A stretch of DNA of 64,000 bases, taken from the NCBI RefSeq assembly GCF_001854325.1, contig NZ_CP017754.1, positions 124,001 to 188,000 of the forward strand. Direction: 5' to 3'. Shown here piece after piece: positions 14,608 to 24,682 of the stretch. Made by a program: the position numbers and the translations under genes. Every line of letters begins with the position of its first letter. The stretch's first letter is position 1. Origin of the DNA: Cupriavidus malaysiensis. GTDB taxonomy: Bacteria > Pseudomonadota > Gammaproteobacteria > Burkholderiales > Burkholderiaceae. Under the pieces are notes generated by a model. It had not been told where the DNA came from. It saw nothing but the letters and a program-made list of their open reading frames with translations, and did not search any database.

Positions 14608-15150
14608 TCATGCGGTCAGCGCGGCTTGCATGGAAGCCAGGCGCGCGCGCACCGAGGTGTCGAGCACTTCGTCGCCGACCTTGACGCATACGCCGCCGAT
14701 CAGGGACGGGTCGACCGCCACCTTGGGTTGCAGCTTGCGGCCGAACTTGCGCTCGAGCGCGGCGACCAGGTCGTTCAACTGGGCACCTTCCATCGGGAAG
14801 GCACTGGTGATCTCGACATCGGCCGAACCTTCGCGGGCGTTCTTGAGCACATGGAATTGCTCGGCGATCTCCGGCAGCACGATCAGGCGGTTGTTTTCCA
14901 CCAGCAGCTGGACGAAGCGCTTGGCTTCGTCGTTGACCGGAGACTTCAGCACCGAGAGGAACGTCTCGGCCAGCTTCTCGCCGGGCACGTTCGGATCGGT
15001 GGCGAGCGCCTGCATGTCGGGGTTGGCGGCAACCTGCCCCATCTCCGACATCAGCTCGGACCATGCACCCAGATTGCCTGCGCTCGATTCGCTGGCGGCG
15101 CGGAACAGCGCCTCAGCGTAGGGACGGGCAATGGTTGCGGTTTCTGCCAT
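14608..15150 (-). CDS. atpH: ATP synthase delta subunit
   Basis: Delta links the top of F1 to the peripheral stalk b subunits. The 180 residues match the family, starting with [14 protein letters not shown], the conserved N-terminal helix, and ending with the beta-strand region that includes [21 protein letters not shown]. The gene starts two bases after the atpF stop, so the two are probably translationally coupled. Confidence 0.97.
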   Translation of the reverse strand: MAETATIARPYAEALFRAASESSAGNLGAWSELMSEMGQVAANPDMQALATDPNVPGEKLAETFLSVLKSPVNDEAKRFVQLLVENNRLIVLPEIAEQFHVLKNAREGSADVEITSAFPMEGAQLNDLVAALERKFGRKLQPKVAVDPSLIGGVCVKVGDEVLDTSVRARLASMQAALTA

Positions 15151-15152
15151 GA

Positions 15153-15623
15153 TTAGAGCTCAGCCTTGAGTTGGTTGAGCAGATCGGCGTGGACCTGCGC
15201 ATTCACTTCACGCTTGAGGATCTGCTCGGCACCCTTGACGGCCAGCACGGAGACCTGGTCGCGCAATTGCTCGCGCGCCTTGGTGACCTGCTGCTCGGCG
15301 TCGGTCTTGGCCTGGGCGATGATGCGCGCGGCTTCGGCCTGAGCGTTCTGCTTGATCTCGTCGGCGACCAGCTGGGCGCGCTTCTCGGCGTCGGCAACGC
15401 GCTGCGCGCCTTCCGTGCGGGCTTCGGACATGGCCTGGTCCACGCGCTTGTTGGCGAGTTCGAGCTCAGCCTTGCCCTTCTCGGCGGCGGCGAGGCCATC
15501 GGCGATCTTCTTTGCGCGTTCGTCGAGCGCCTTCACCAGCGGCGGCCAAATGAATTTGGCAACAACCCACCACAGGATGAAGAACACGACCATCTGCGCA
15601 AGAAACGTTGCGTTCAGATTCAT
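15153..15623 (-). CDS. atpF: ATP synthase b subunit
   Basis: Subunit b forms the peripheral stalk. It has one N-terminal membrane helix (residues about 5-25, [22 protein letters not shown]), followed by a long charged helix typical of the dimeric stalk ([24 protein letters not shown]). The 156 residues are the standard length. It sits between atpE and atpH; the atpH start follows after two bases. Confidence 0.97.
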   Translation of the reverse strand: MNLNATFLAQMVVFFILWWVVAKFIWPPLVKALDERAKKIADGLAAAEKGKAELELANKRVDQAMSEARTEGAQRVADAEKRAQLVADEIKQNAQAEAARIIAQAKTDAEQQVTKAREQLRDQVSVLAVKGAEQILKREVNAQVHADLLNQLKAEL

Positions 15624-15722
15624 GGTGTGTTCCTTTCGGTAATCAAACTACAGATAAATGCGCAAAAGGCGGCCAGGCTGGTGGCCCGCGCCGCCCGTCA
15701 GCATCATGCAGACCGAAAAGAA

Positions 15723-16004
<282 letters not shown>

Positions 16005-16016
16005 TTAGAGAGACTT

Positions 16017-16045
16017 AGAACCAAAAAACCAAAAAACCAAAAACC
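16017..16045 (-). promoter_or_regulatory. U-rich repeat tract in the atpB-atpE spacer (possible translation enhancer)
   Basis: On the minus strand the 61-bp atpB-atpE spacer begins with three near-identical units, GGTTTTT then GGTTTTTT twice, before GGTTCTAAG and the AAAGGAG ribosome site of atpE. E. coli atpE is known to rely on a U-rich upstream enhancer to reach high c-subunit synthesis; the same role here is inferred. Confidence 0.45.
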
Positions 16046-16050
16046 GGAAA

Positions 16051-16917
16051 TCAGTGGTGATCGTGTGCCTGGCCGATGTACACCAGCGTCAGCATCATGA
16101 AAATGAAGGCTTGCAGCAGCACGATCAGGATGTGGAAGATCGCCCACACGGCACCCGCCAGCACATGGCCGACGAAGCCCAGCGCGCTCAGGTCGGCGCC
16201 GAAGGTCCACATCGAACCCAGCAGTGCGATCAGCAGGAACACCAGTTCGCCGGCGTACATGTTGCCGAACAACCGCATGCCGAGCGAGACGGCCTTGGCC
16301 AGGAACTCGATGATGTTGAGGACCAGGTTGAACGGGGCCAGGTACCACTTGGCGCCGAACGGGGCCGAGAACAGCTCGTGCATGAAGCCGCCCGCGCCCT
16401 TGATCTTGAAGCTGTAGTAGATCATCAGGATCAGCACCGAGAACGACATGCCCAGCGTGCCGTTCAGGTCGGCCGTGGCGACCGCGCGGTGGTGCGGCAG
16501 GTGCAGGTGGAAGATGCCGAGGAAGCTGTTGAGGCCGGTGACCCAGTCGACCGGGATCAGGTCGACCGCGTTCATGATGGTGATCCAGCAGAACACCATC
16601 AGGGCCAGCGGGGCGATCCAGGAACGGTCGCCGTGGATGATGCCCTTGGCCTGGTCGTCGACCATCTCGACGATCATCTCGACGAAGGCCTGGAAGCGGC
16701 CCGGCACGCCGGCGGTAACGCGGCGCGCGGCGATCATCAGGAAGCCGACGGCGATCAGGCCGCACAGCACCGACCAGAAGATCGTGTCATAGTTGAGAAC
16801 GCTGAAGTCGACCACGGAGGCTTGCTTGCCGCCGATGGAGTTCAGGTTCTGCAAGTGTTCGGCGATATAGCCGGAGGGTGTCAGCGCGTGTTCCGCGCCC
16901 GGGATGGCTTCAGACAT
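16051..16917 (-). CDS. atpB: ATP synthase a subunit
   Basis: Subunit a provides the proton half-channels beside the c-ring. The 288 residues contain several membrane helices and the key helix [21 protein letters not shown], with the essential Arg in SLGMRLFGN. The C-terminal helices include [20 protein letters not shown], a histidine-ended tail common in betaproteobacteria. It starts 238 bp after atpI and precedes atpE by 61 bp. Confidence 0.97.
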   Translation of the reverse strand: MSEAIPGAEHALTPSGYIAEHLQNLNSIGGKQASVVDFSVLNYDTIFWSVLCGLIAVGFLMIAARRVTAGVPGRFQAFVEMIVEMVDDQAKGIIHGDRSWIAPLALMVFCWITIMNAVDLIPVDWVTGLNSFLGIFHLHLPHHRAVATADLNGTLGMSFSVLILMIYYSFKIKGAGGFMHELFSAPFGAKWYLAPFNLVLNIIEFLAKAVSLGMRLFGNMYAGELVFLLIALLGSMWTFGADLSALGFVGHVLAGAVWAIFHILIVLLQAFIFMMLTLVYIGQAHDHH

Positions 16918-17155
16918 GTCGAACGAACGGTATATTGAGAAATCTGCCGCACCGGCGCGGCGCTCTGCCTGCGCCCGGTATGTTTCTTGCTCCGCCTTCG
17001 GCCCAGTGGCCGGTCACCGCGTGCAAGACCCTGTTAACCTATCCGTGCCCCGCGTCACCGTGATGACGCGCGCACTGCAACCCTTGAAAATCCACCTGCG
17101 CGCCCCATTTCGGAGCAAGGCGCCGCTTCCGGCCCCGGTCGCCCCGGGCAGCGCA

Positions 17156-17704
17156 CTAGCGTATGGCCAGCGCCACCCAATAGGACTTGAGTGCAAGCAG
17201 GAACGTGACAAGCATCGGCACCCAGCGCAGATCGTGGTACAGCACTACCACCAGCACGAACAGTGCGGCGGTGCCGAACACCTTGATCGCTTCGCCAACG
17301 ACCAGACCACTGATCGACGGACGCGCGCGCATCATCCACAGGCGCAGCGCGAAGAAGCCGCTCGGCACGAAGCACACCATGCCGCCGAACCAGGCCGACC
17401 AGGCCGATGCCGCACCGGGCCGGCCGAACCAGCCCCACGCCGCTGCCGACAACAGGGTCACCACCACCTGGACCAGTACCACCTTGCCAGGTGTCATGCG
17501 CGATGCGCGTAGCGCGCGCTCGCCGAAGAGGTTCACCGCGTCGGCATGCGACAGCGGTTCGACGATGTCGTCCTCTGTCTCCGCCTCGTCCGTCCAGTCT
17601 GCCCTGCGGGCCTTGTCTTCCCGATGCACCGCGTCCGCTTGCGGACCTGTCGCGTGATCGGTATCCGGGCCTTGCCGGTGTTGCTGCTGACGGTCTCGAG
17701 CCAC
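17156..17704 (-). CDS. atpI: ATP synthase protein I (AtpI)
   Basis: AtpI is a small membrane protein thought to assist c-ring assembly or cation supply, encoded first in many atp operons. The 182 residues have a polar N-terminus of about 75 residues and four hydrophobic segments (VVLVQVVVTLLSAAAWGW onward) ending in LALKSYWVALAIR. I chose the GTG at 17704, which has GAGG seven bases upstream. A longer frame starting with GTG at 17764 is rejected because that codon lies one base after the -10 hexamer of a strong promoter. The exact start remains uncertain. Confidence 0.82.
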   Translation of the reverse strand: MARDRQQQHRQGPDTDHATGPQADAVHREDKARRADWTDEAETEDDIVEPLSHADAVNLFGERALRASRMTPGKVVLVQVVVTLLSAAAWGWFGRPGAASAWSAWFGGMVCFVPSGFFALRLWMMRARPSISGLVVGEAIKVFGTAALFVLVVVLYHDLRWVPMLVTFLLALKSYWVALAIR

Positions 17705-17765
17705 TACCCTGCCTGCCTCGTTCCAGGCCGGAACTTTTCGGTCCGACCAGAATTCAAACCGCACG

Positions 17766-17795
17766 ATTTTAAGGGGATTCCCCGATTCGAGTCAA
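17766..17795 (-). promoter_or_regulatory. Promoter of the atp operon
   Basis: TTGACT (17795-17790), 18-bp spacer, TAAAAT (17771-17766) on the minus strand, with five of six bases matching the sigma-70 consensus in each hexamer. Transcription would start near 17759, just upstream of atpI. The spacer contains the small dyad GGGGAATCCCC. Confidence 0.75.
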
Positions 17796-17953
17796 TCTGC
17801 TTACATTTGCCTTGCGAGATCGGCGCGGCAGCCGCGCCACGCCTTTGCCTTCAGCATGGGGCGGAAACGGCGGCGCGACAACGATGTGCGGGGTAATCGC
17901 ACCGATTGCGATGCGGCCGCTGCATGGCGCCGTCCCTTCAGGACGGACCGGAC

Positions 17954-18856
17954 TCAGGCGACGCGCTGGTCGCCGACCGCGCCACGCAGGCGCACCAGCA
18001 CTTCATCCAGCGCGTCGTTGCTGGTGAAGCGCACGGTCAACTGGCCCTTGCCACGTGTATTGAGCTTGATCTGCACCGGCAGGCCGAGCGCATCCGAGAG
18101 TTCTTCTTCGAGACGGGCCACATCGCGCCCGCCTGCACCGGCACGGTGCTTCAGCGATGTCAGCTCGACCGGTTTCAGTGCGGCGGCAACCAGCTTCTCG
18201 GTCTCGCGCACCGACAGCCGCTTGTTGACGACCTGATTCGCCAGTGTGATCTGGGTGGCGCCGTCCACGGCCAGCAGCGCGCGCGCGTGGCCCATGTCGA
18301 GATCCCCGGCCATCAGCATGGTCTGCACCGGCTGGGCGAGATTGAGCAGGCGCAGCAGGTTGGAGACCGCGCTGCGCGAGCGGCCCACCGCTTCGGCGGC
18401 CTGCTCGTGGGTGAAGCGGAATTCGCGGATCAGGCGCATGATGCCCTGCGCCTCCTCCAGCGGGTTCAGGTCTTCGCGCTGGATGTTCTCGATCAGCGCC
18501 ATCGCGGCCGCGACTTCGTCGGCCACCTCCTTCACCAGCACCGGTACCTTGTCCAGGCCCGCCAGCTTGGAGGCGCGGAAGCGCCGCTCACCGGCGATGA
18601 TCTCGTAGCGATCGGGCTCGGCCACGCGGCGCACCAGGATCGGCTGCATCAGGCCCTGGGCGCGGATGCTCGCCGCCAGCTCCTGCAGCGCGCCCTCGTC
18701 CATGCGTGTGCGCGGCTGGTACTTGCCGGGCTGCAGCTGGTCCAGCCGCAGCACCTGCGGCGCGCCCTCCTGCCTGGCCGTCTCGACGATTTCGGCAGGG
18801 CCGCCCAGCAACGCCTCGAGGCCACGGCCCAGTCCCTTCTTCTTTACGGTACTCAT
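17954..18856 (-). CDS. parB: Chromosome partitioning protein ParB
   Basis: ParB is the CTP-dependent clamp that loads at parS and spreads over nearby DNA to organise the origin region. The 300 residues include the N-terminal ParA-interaction segment (KKKGLGRGLEALLGG), the CTP-binding motif GERRFRA, the helix-turn-helix (THEQAAEAVGRSRSAVSNLLRLL) and a C-terminal dimerisation domain. AAGGA precedes the ATG by eight bases. Its parS sites lie 2-4 kb upstream in and beside mnmG. Confidence 0.97.
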   Translation of the reverse strand: MSTVKKKGLGRGLEALLGGPAEIVETARQEGAPQVLRLDQLQPGKYQPRTRMDEGALQELAASIRAQGLMQPILVRRVAEPDRYEIIAGERRFRASKLAGLDKVPVLVKEVADEVAAAMALIENIQREDLNPLEEAQGIMRLIREFRFTHEQAAEAVGRSRSAVSNLLRLLNLAQPVQTMLMAGDLDMGHARALLAVDGATQITLANQVVNKRLSVRETEKLVAAALKPVELTSLKHRAGAGGRDVARLEEELSDALGLPVQIKLNTRGKGQLTVRFTSNDALDEVLVRLRGAVGDQRVA

Positions 18857-18921
18857 GCTCGCTTCCTTGCTGCGCGCGGCGGACGCCACGCCTGTCCAGC
18901 CATCAATGTATGCAAATGTAC

Positions 18922-19695
18922 TCAGCCAAGCTGCTTGACGCGGGCGATCATCTCCGCGCCGAAGTCGAGATAGGCTTTCGCGCCCTTGGACGAGGCATCG
19001 AAAGCAACGCCCGGCATGCCGTACGACGGTGCCTCGGCAAGGCGCACATTGCGCGGGATCACGGTCTTGAACACCTTGTCGCCGAAGTGCGCCTCCAGCT
19101 GCGCCGATACCTGCTGCTGCAGCGTGACACGGGGATCGAACATGACGCGCAGCAGACCGATCACCTTGAGGTCGCGGTTCAGGTTGGCGTGGACCTGCTT
19201 GATGGTATTGACCAGATCCGACAGGCCCTCGAGCGCGAAGTACTCGCATTGCATCGGCACGATCACGCCATGCGCTGCGCAAAGTCCATTGAGGGTCAGC
19301 AGCGACAGCGAGGGCGGGCAGTCGATCAGCACGAAGTCATAATCGGCATCGACCTCGGCGATGGCCTGCTTGAGCCGGCGTTCGCGCTGTTCCAGCTCGA
19401 CCAGCTCCACCTCGGCACCCGCCAGCTCGCGGTTGGCGGGCAGCACATCGTACTTGCCGGACTCCGAACGCTGGCGCGCCTGTGGAATCGTGGCCAGGCC
19501 GACCAGCACCTGGTAGACGCTGTGCTCCAGCGACTGCTTGTCGATGCCCGAGCCCATCGAGGCGTTGCCCTGCGGATCGAGGTCGACCAGCAGCACGCGC
19601 TGATCCTGGGCGGCCAGGCCGGCGGCGAGGTTCACCGTGGTGGTGGTCTTGCCCACCCCGCCCTTCTGGTTTGCGATCACGAATACCTTGGCCAT
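18922..19695 (-). CDS. parA: Chromosome partitioning ATPase ParA
   Basis: ParA is the Walker-type ATPase that moves ParB-parS complexes over the nucleoid. The 257 residues start with AKVFVIANQKGGVGKTTTTVN, containing the deviant Walker A motif with the signature lysine, then VLLVDLDPQGNASMG and FVLIDCPPSL. It lacks an N-terminal helix-turn-helix, so it is the short chromosomal (Soj) type. An upstream extension in frame has no motifs. parB follows after 65 bp. Confidence 0.97.
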   Translation of the reverse strand: MAKVFVIANQKGGVGKTTTTVNLAAGLAAQDQRVLLVDLDPQGNASMGSGIDKQSLEHSVYQVLVGLATIPQARQRSESGKYDVLPANRELAGAEVELVELEQRERRLKQAIAEVDADYDFVLIDCPPSLSLLTLNGLCAAHGVIVPMQCEYFALEGLSDLVNTIKQVHANLNRDLKVIGLLRVMFDPRVTLQQQVSAQLEAHFGDKVFKTVIPRNVRLAEAPSYGMPGVAFDASSKGAKAYLDFGAEMIARVKQLG

Positions 19696-19774
19696 ATGCT
19701 TCAGAGGCTCCTGCTTGTCATTCGATAGGCCGGAACGGGCGGCGCCAGGTGGCCGTGCCCTCTCCGGCATGGGT

Positions 19775-20485
19775 TCAGCGGCGCGACAGCACCACCAGGT
19801 GCCGTTCGGCGTCCAGTTCGGGAACAGCCAGGCGCGGCACGGCGTCCAGTTGCCAGTCGGCCATCAGGCCGGCCGCCTCCATCCGTTCCAGTTCAGCGTG
19901 CGGGTAGACGCCCTTCATCGCGACCAGCTTGCCGCCCGGCGCCAGCAGGTGGCCCGACAGGGTGACGAAATCGACCAGCTCGGCAAAAGCACGCGAAGTG
20001 ATCACGGCGAAGCCCTGGGCATCGTCCAGTTTTTCCACCGGCCCCCAGTGCGCACCGGCATTCGACAGGCCGAGCTGCGCCCGGCACTGGGTCAGGAAGG
20101 CGGTCTTCTTCTGCACGATATCGACCATCAGCACCGACAGGTCCGGACAGGAGATAGCCAGCGGCAGGCCCGGCATGCCACCGCCCGAACCGACGTCCAG
20201 CACCCTGCCCCGTGCCGGAGGCGTCACGGCGGCTGCGCGCGCGGCCTCGGCCAGCGCCGGCACCGCTGCCAGCGAATCCAGCAGGTGATGGCTCAGCATC
20301 TCGTCGGGATGGCGGATGGCGGTCAGGTTGTAGACCCCGTTCCACTTGCGCAGCAGCGCCAGATAGGCGAGCAAGGTATCCACTTGTCCTGGCGCAAGCG
20401 CCAGGCCGATGGCGGACAGGCCGGCTTCGAGCCGGCGGCGCAGCGCGGTGTCGTCCGCGCCGGCGAAGGATTTCGGCGCCGTCAC
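19775..20485 (-). CDS. rsmG: 16S rRNA (guanine527-N7)-methyltransferase RsmG
   Basis: RsmG (GidB) methylates N7 of G527 in 16S rRNA using S-adenosylmethionine. The 236 residues include the S-adenosylmethionine motif RVLDVGSGGGMPGLPLAI and the N-terminal LLRKWNGVYNLTAIR typical of the family. The start is a GTG that follows the mnmG stop codon with no spacing, so it is probably coupled to mnmG translation. parA follows 79 bp later. Confidence 0.96.
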   Translation of the reverse strand: MTAPKSFAGADDTALRRRLEAGLSAIGLALAPGQVDTLLAYLALLRKWNGVYNLTAIRHPDEMLSHHLLDSLAAVPALAEAARAAAVTPPARGRVLDVGSGGGMPGLPLAISCPDLSVLMVDIVQKKTAFLTQCRAQLGLSNAGAHWGPVEKLDDAQGFAVITSRAFAELVDFVTLSGHLLAPGGKLVAMKGVYPHAELERMEAAGLMADWQLDAVPRLAVPELDAERHLVVLSRR

Positions 20486-22450
<1,965 letters not shown>

Positions 22451-22495
22451 GGGGACACCTCCTCCAGGAGGTCGCGAGGGAAAACGGGATGTCGA

Positions 22496-22501
22496 ATTAT
22501 A
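22496..22501 (-). promoter_or_regulatory. -10 element of the mnmG-rsmG-parAB transcript
   Basis: TATAAT on the minus strand, exact consensus, 46 bp upstream of the mnmG ATG. I find no good -35 at the expected distance (AAGGCC). parS site 2 lies 37 bp upstream of it, so ParB bound there could contact or block RNA polymerase. Confidence 0.55.
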
Positions 22502-22537
22502 GCGGCATTCGACTACGCGGCCTTTTCAGCCGGCGAG

Positions 22538-22553
22538 TGTTTCACGTGAAACA
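22538..22553. promoter_or_regulatory. parS site 2
   Basis: Perfect palindrome TGTTTCACGTGAAACA in the mnmG upstream region. Confidence 0.95.
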
Positions 22554-22585
22554 TCGTCAATGCGAAGCGGTCGGCACCTCGACTG

Positions 22586-22601
22586 TGTTCCACGTGAAAC
22601 A
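22586..22601. promoter_or_regulatory. parS site 3
   Basis: TGTTCCACGTGAAACA, one base from the perfect palindrome (T to C at position 5), 32 bp beyond site 2. Confidence 0.92.
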
Positions 22602-22614
22602 TCGAATCCGGACA

Positions 22615-22643
22615 CAAAAAAGCCGGGCATGGAATGCCCGGCC
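22615..22643 (-). terminator. Intrinsic terminator after the N-formylglutamate amidohydrolase gene
   Basis: Stem GCCGGGCAT / ATGCCCGGC with a three-base loop, followed on the minus strand by six Ts. It ends the transcript of the two-gene operon 23554-24558 and 22676-23551, before the mnmG promoter. Confidence 0.85.
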
Positions 22644-22645
22644 AG

Positions 22646-22661
22646 TGTTTCACGTGGAACA
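22646..22661. promoter_or_regulatory. parS site 4
   Basis: TGTTTCACGTGGAACA, one base from consensus, lying between the stop codon of the amidohydrolase gene and its terminator, hence inside the transcribed 3' untranslated region. Confidence 0.92.
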
Positions 22662-22675
22662 ACGGCTTGCCCCGC

Positions 22676-23551
22676 TCAGAGCTGCCTGCGCAGGTAGTGC
22701 GCGATCTCCTCGGTCAGCAGGCCCAGGTCACGCTGCAGCTTGGCGAAGCCGCCGTTGCGCTCGCGGCTCACCTCGTCCATGTAGAGCGGGCGGCGGATCT
22801 CGATCTGCAGACTGTTGCGGCGCTCTGCCGGCCGGCCGATGCGCGCGATCAACTGCACGCCCTTGTAGGGATCATTGCGCGCCACCGTGTATCCCATGCC
22901 GCGCAGCACCGTCTCGACCAGGTCCACGATGCCAGGCTCGCAGGTGCTGCCGTCGCGATCGCCCAGCACGAAGTCCGCCAGCGGATGCGGGCTCTGGATC
23001 TTCAAGCGCTCGTAGGCATTGTTCGGCATCGAATGCAGGTTCAGGTGCCAGACCGCTCCGAAGCGTCGATGGGCCGCCTCGACGGCCTCCCCCAGTGCGG
23101 CATGGTAGGGCCGGTAGTAACGGTCGATCCGTTGCCGGACCTCATCCACGCCGAGCTTGCGCGCATAGATCGGCGTGGACGAGTCCATCCGGCTCCACAC
23201 CAGGCCATAGCCCAGGCGTGTCTTCTCTCCCGGCGCAAGCGGCTCCGGCCACGCCCCTTCAAGCAGTTCCGGATCGAGATCCTCCAGCGTCCGGTTGGGG
23301 TCGATGTAGACGCGCGGGAACGTCGCCGCGAGCAGCGTGCCGCCGACGCGCGGCACATGCTCCCACAAGGCCTCGACGTGGGTATCCTCGCCGCCGCGCA
23401 GTCGCTGCGGCGGCAGCACCGAACCGAAATCGGCCGGGTAGAAGGTCCCGCTGTGCGGTGAATCGCACACCAGCGGCACGCCCTCCCCCTCTTCCGCCTG
23501 CCACAGGAGAAACGGTGCCGGCGCCGCCGGCTTGTCGAACGATGCCGTCAT
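22676..23551 (-). CDS. N-formylglutamate amidohydrolase family protein
   Basis: Members hydrolyse N-formylglutamate to formate and glutamate, the last step of one histidine-degradation route. The 291 residues carry family motifs: PLVCDSPHSGTFYP with the metal-ligand His, GGEDTHVEAL, VYIDPNRTLEDLD, WHLNLHSMPN and VGDRDGSTCEP-like VLGDRDGST. It starts two bases after the stop of the Bug-type binding protein and so shares its transcript. No other histidine-degradation gene is in the window, so the true substrate may be another N-acyl amino acid. Confidence 0.88.
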   Translation of the reverse strand: MTASFDKPAAPAPFLLWQAEEGEGVPLVCDSPHSGTFYPADFGSVLPPQRLRGGEDTHVEALWEHVPRVGGTLLAATFPRVYIDPNRTLEDLDPELLEGAWPEPLAPGEKTRLGYGLVWSRMDSSTPIYARKLGVDEVRQRIDRYYRPYHAALGEAVEAAHRRFGAVWHLNLHSMPNNAYERLKIQSPHPLADFVLGDRDGSTCEPGIVDLVETVLRGMGYTVARNDPYKGVQLIARIGRPAERRNSLQIEIRRPLYMDEVSRERNGGFAKLQRDLGLLTEEIAHYLRRQL

Positions 23552-23553
23552 GC

Positions 23554-24558
23554 TCAGTCCAGCTTGATATTGGCGGCCTTGGCCACACGCGCATAGCGCG
23601 CCATCGCCTGCTGCATCTGCGCCCTGAACTGCTCCGGCGAGTTCGGGATCAGCGTGCCGCCCGACTCCTCCACACGGCGCTTGAAGTCCGGATTCTGCAT
23701 CCCCTTGTGGATGGCCGCGTTCAGCCTGGCGACGATCGCGGGGGGCGTACCGGCCGGTGCCACGATGCCGAACCAGCCGCCGTCGCCCATATCCTTGAAG
23801 CCCAGCTCCGCATAGGTCGGCACGTTCGGCAGCAGCGGTGAGCGCGCCGCGCCCAGTACCGCCAGCGCGCGCAGGCGGCCGGATTTCACGTGTGGCAGCG
23901 TCGACGACAGATTGTCGGTGATGGCGCTCACCTGCCCCGCCACCGCATCGTTCAGGGCCAGGCCCGCTCCCTTGTACGGCACGTGCAGCAGGTCGATCTT
24001 CGCCAGCATCATGAAGTTCTCGATGTTGACGTGCCCGAGCGAACCCGCCCCCGGGGAAGCGAAGCTGTACTTGCCCGGGTTGGCCTTGGCCAGTGCGATG
24101 AACTCCTGCATGGTCTTGGCAGGCACGCTCGGATGCACGGCGAACACGCTGGGGATGGCCACGACATTGGTGATCGGCGCGAAGTCCTTGATCGGGTCGT
24201 AGCTCAGCTTGGGGAATACCGCCGGATTCGAGCCATGGGTGCTGACCGTCGCCATGCCGATGGTGTAGCCGTCCGGCGCCGACCGGGCGACCTGCTCCAT
24301 GCCGAGCGAGCCTCCCGCGCCCCCCTTGTTCTCCACCACCACCGACTGGCCCAGCTCACGGCCGGCATACTCCGAGACCAGGCGTGCGATCAGGTCCGTC
24401 GACCCGCCAGCGGCGAACGGTACCACCAACTTGATGGGGCGGCTCGGATACTTGTCCTGCGCCAGCGCGGAAGCCGCGGGCAGTGCGGCGGCCGCGACAG
24501 CCGCAACGGCAAAGCAGGACAGGACGAATCGCCGGCGTGGCGCACAGGCTCGGTTCAT
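23554..24558 (-). CDS. Bug-type (TctC family) tripartite tricarboxylate transporter binding protein
   Basis: Periplasmic solute-binding receptor of the Bug family, very numerous in Burkholderiales and often without linked TctA/TctB membrane parts, as here. The 334 residues start with a signal peptide (MNRACAPRRRFVLSCFAVAA, cleavage probably after ALA) and continue YPSRPIKLVVPFAAGGSTD, SVVVENKGGAGG and LHVPYKGAGLALNDAVAGQV, all family hallmarks. I chose the ATG with AAGGAGAT in front of it; the long upstream open frame is antisense to the divergent LysR gene. The ligand is unknown; the adjacent amidohydrolase suggests an N-acyl amino acid or dicarboxylate. Confidence 0.93.
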   Translation of the reverse strand: MNRACAPRRRFVLSCFAVAAVAAAALPAASALAQDKYPSRPIKLVVPFAAGGSTDLIARLVSEYAGRELGQSVVVENKGGAGGSLGMEQVARSAPDGYTIGMATVSTHGSNPAVFPKLSYDPIKDFAPITNVVAIPSVFAVHPSVPAKTMQEFIALAKANPGKYSFASPGAGSLGHVNIENFMMLAKIDLLHVPYKGAGLALNDAVAGQVSAITDNLSSTLPHVKSGRLRALAVLGAARSPLLPNVPTYAELGFKDMGDGGWFGIVAPAGTPPAIVARLNAAIHKGMQNPDFKRRVEESGGTLIPNSPEQFRAQMQQAMARYARVAKAANIKLD

Positions 24559-24682
24559 GGGATATCTCCTTGGCTTTTCCCTGATTGAGCCGGCCAGTGT
24601 CGGCAGTTTACCGGCCTGGCACAAACGACTATATTGCACGCTTGCATTACCAACGGGCATCCTCGCCCCCCTCCCCTGCCCC

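Noticed and set aside
17705..17764. AtpI starting at the GTG at 17764.
   Set aside because: The codon is one base behind the -10 box of a strong promoter, so it would lie upstream of the transcript start.
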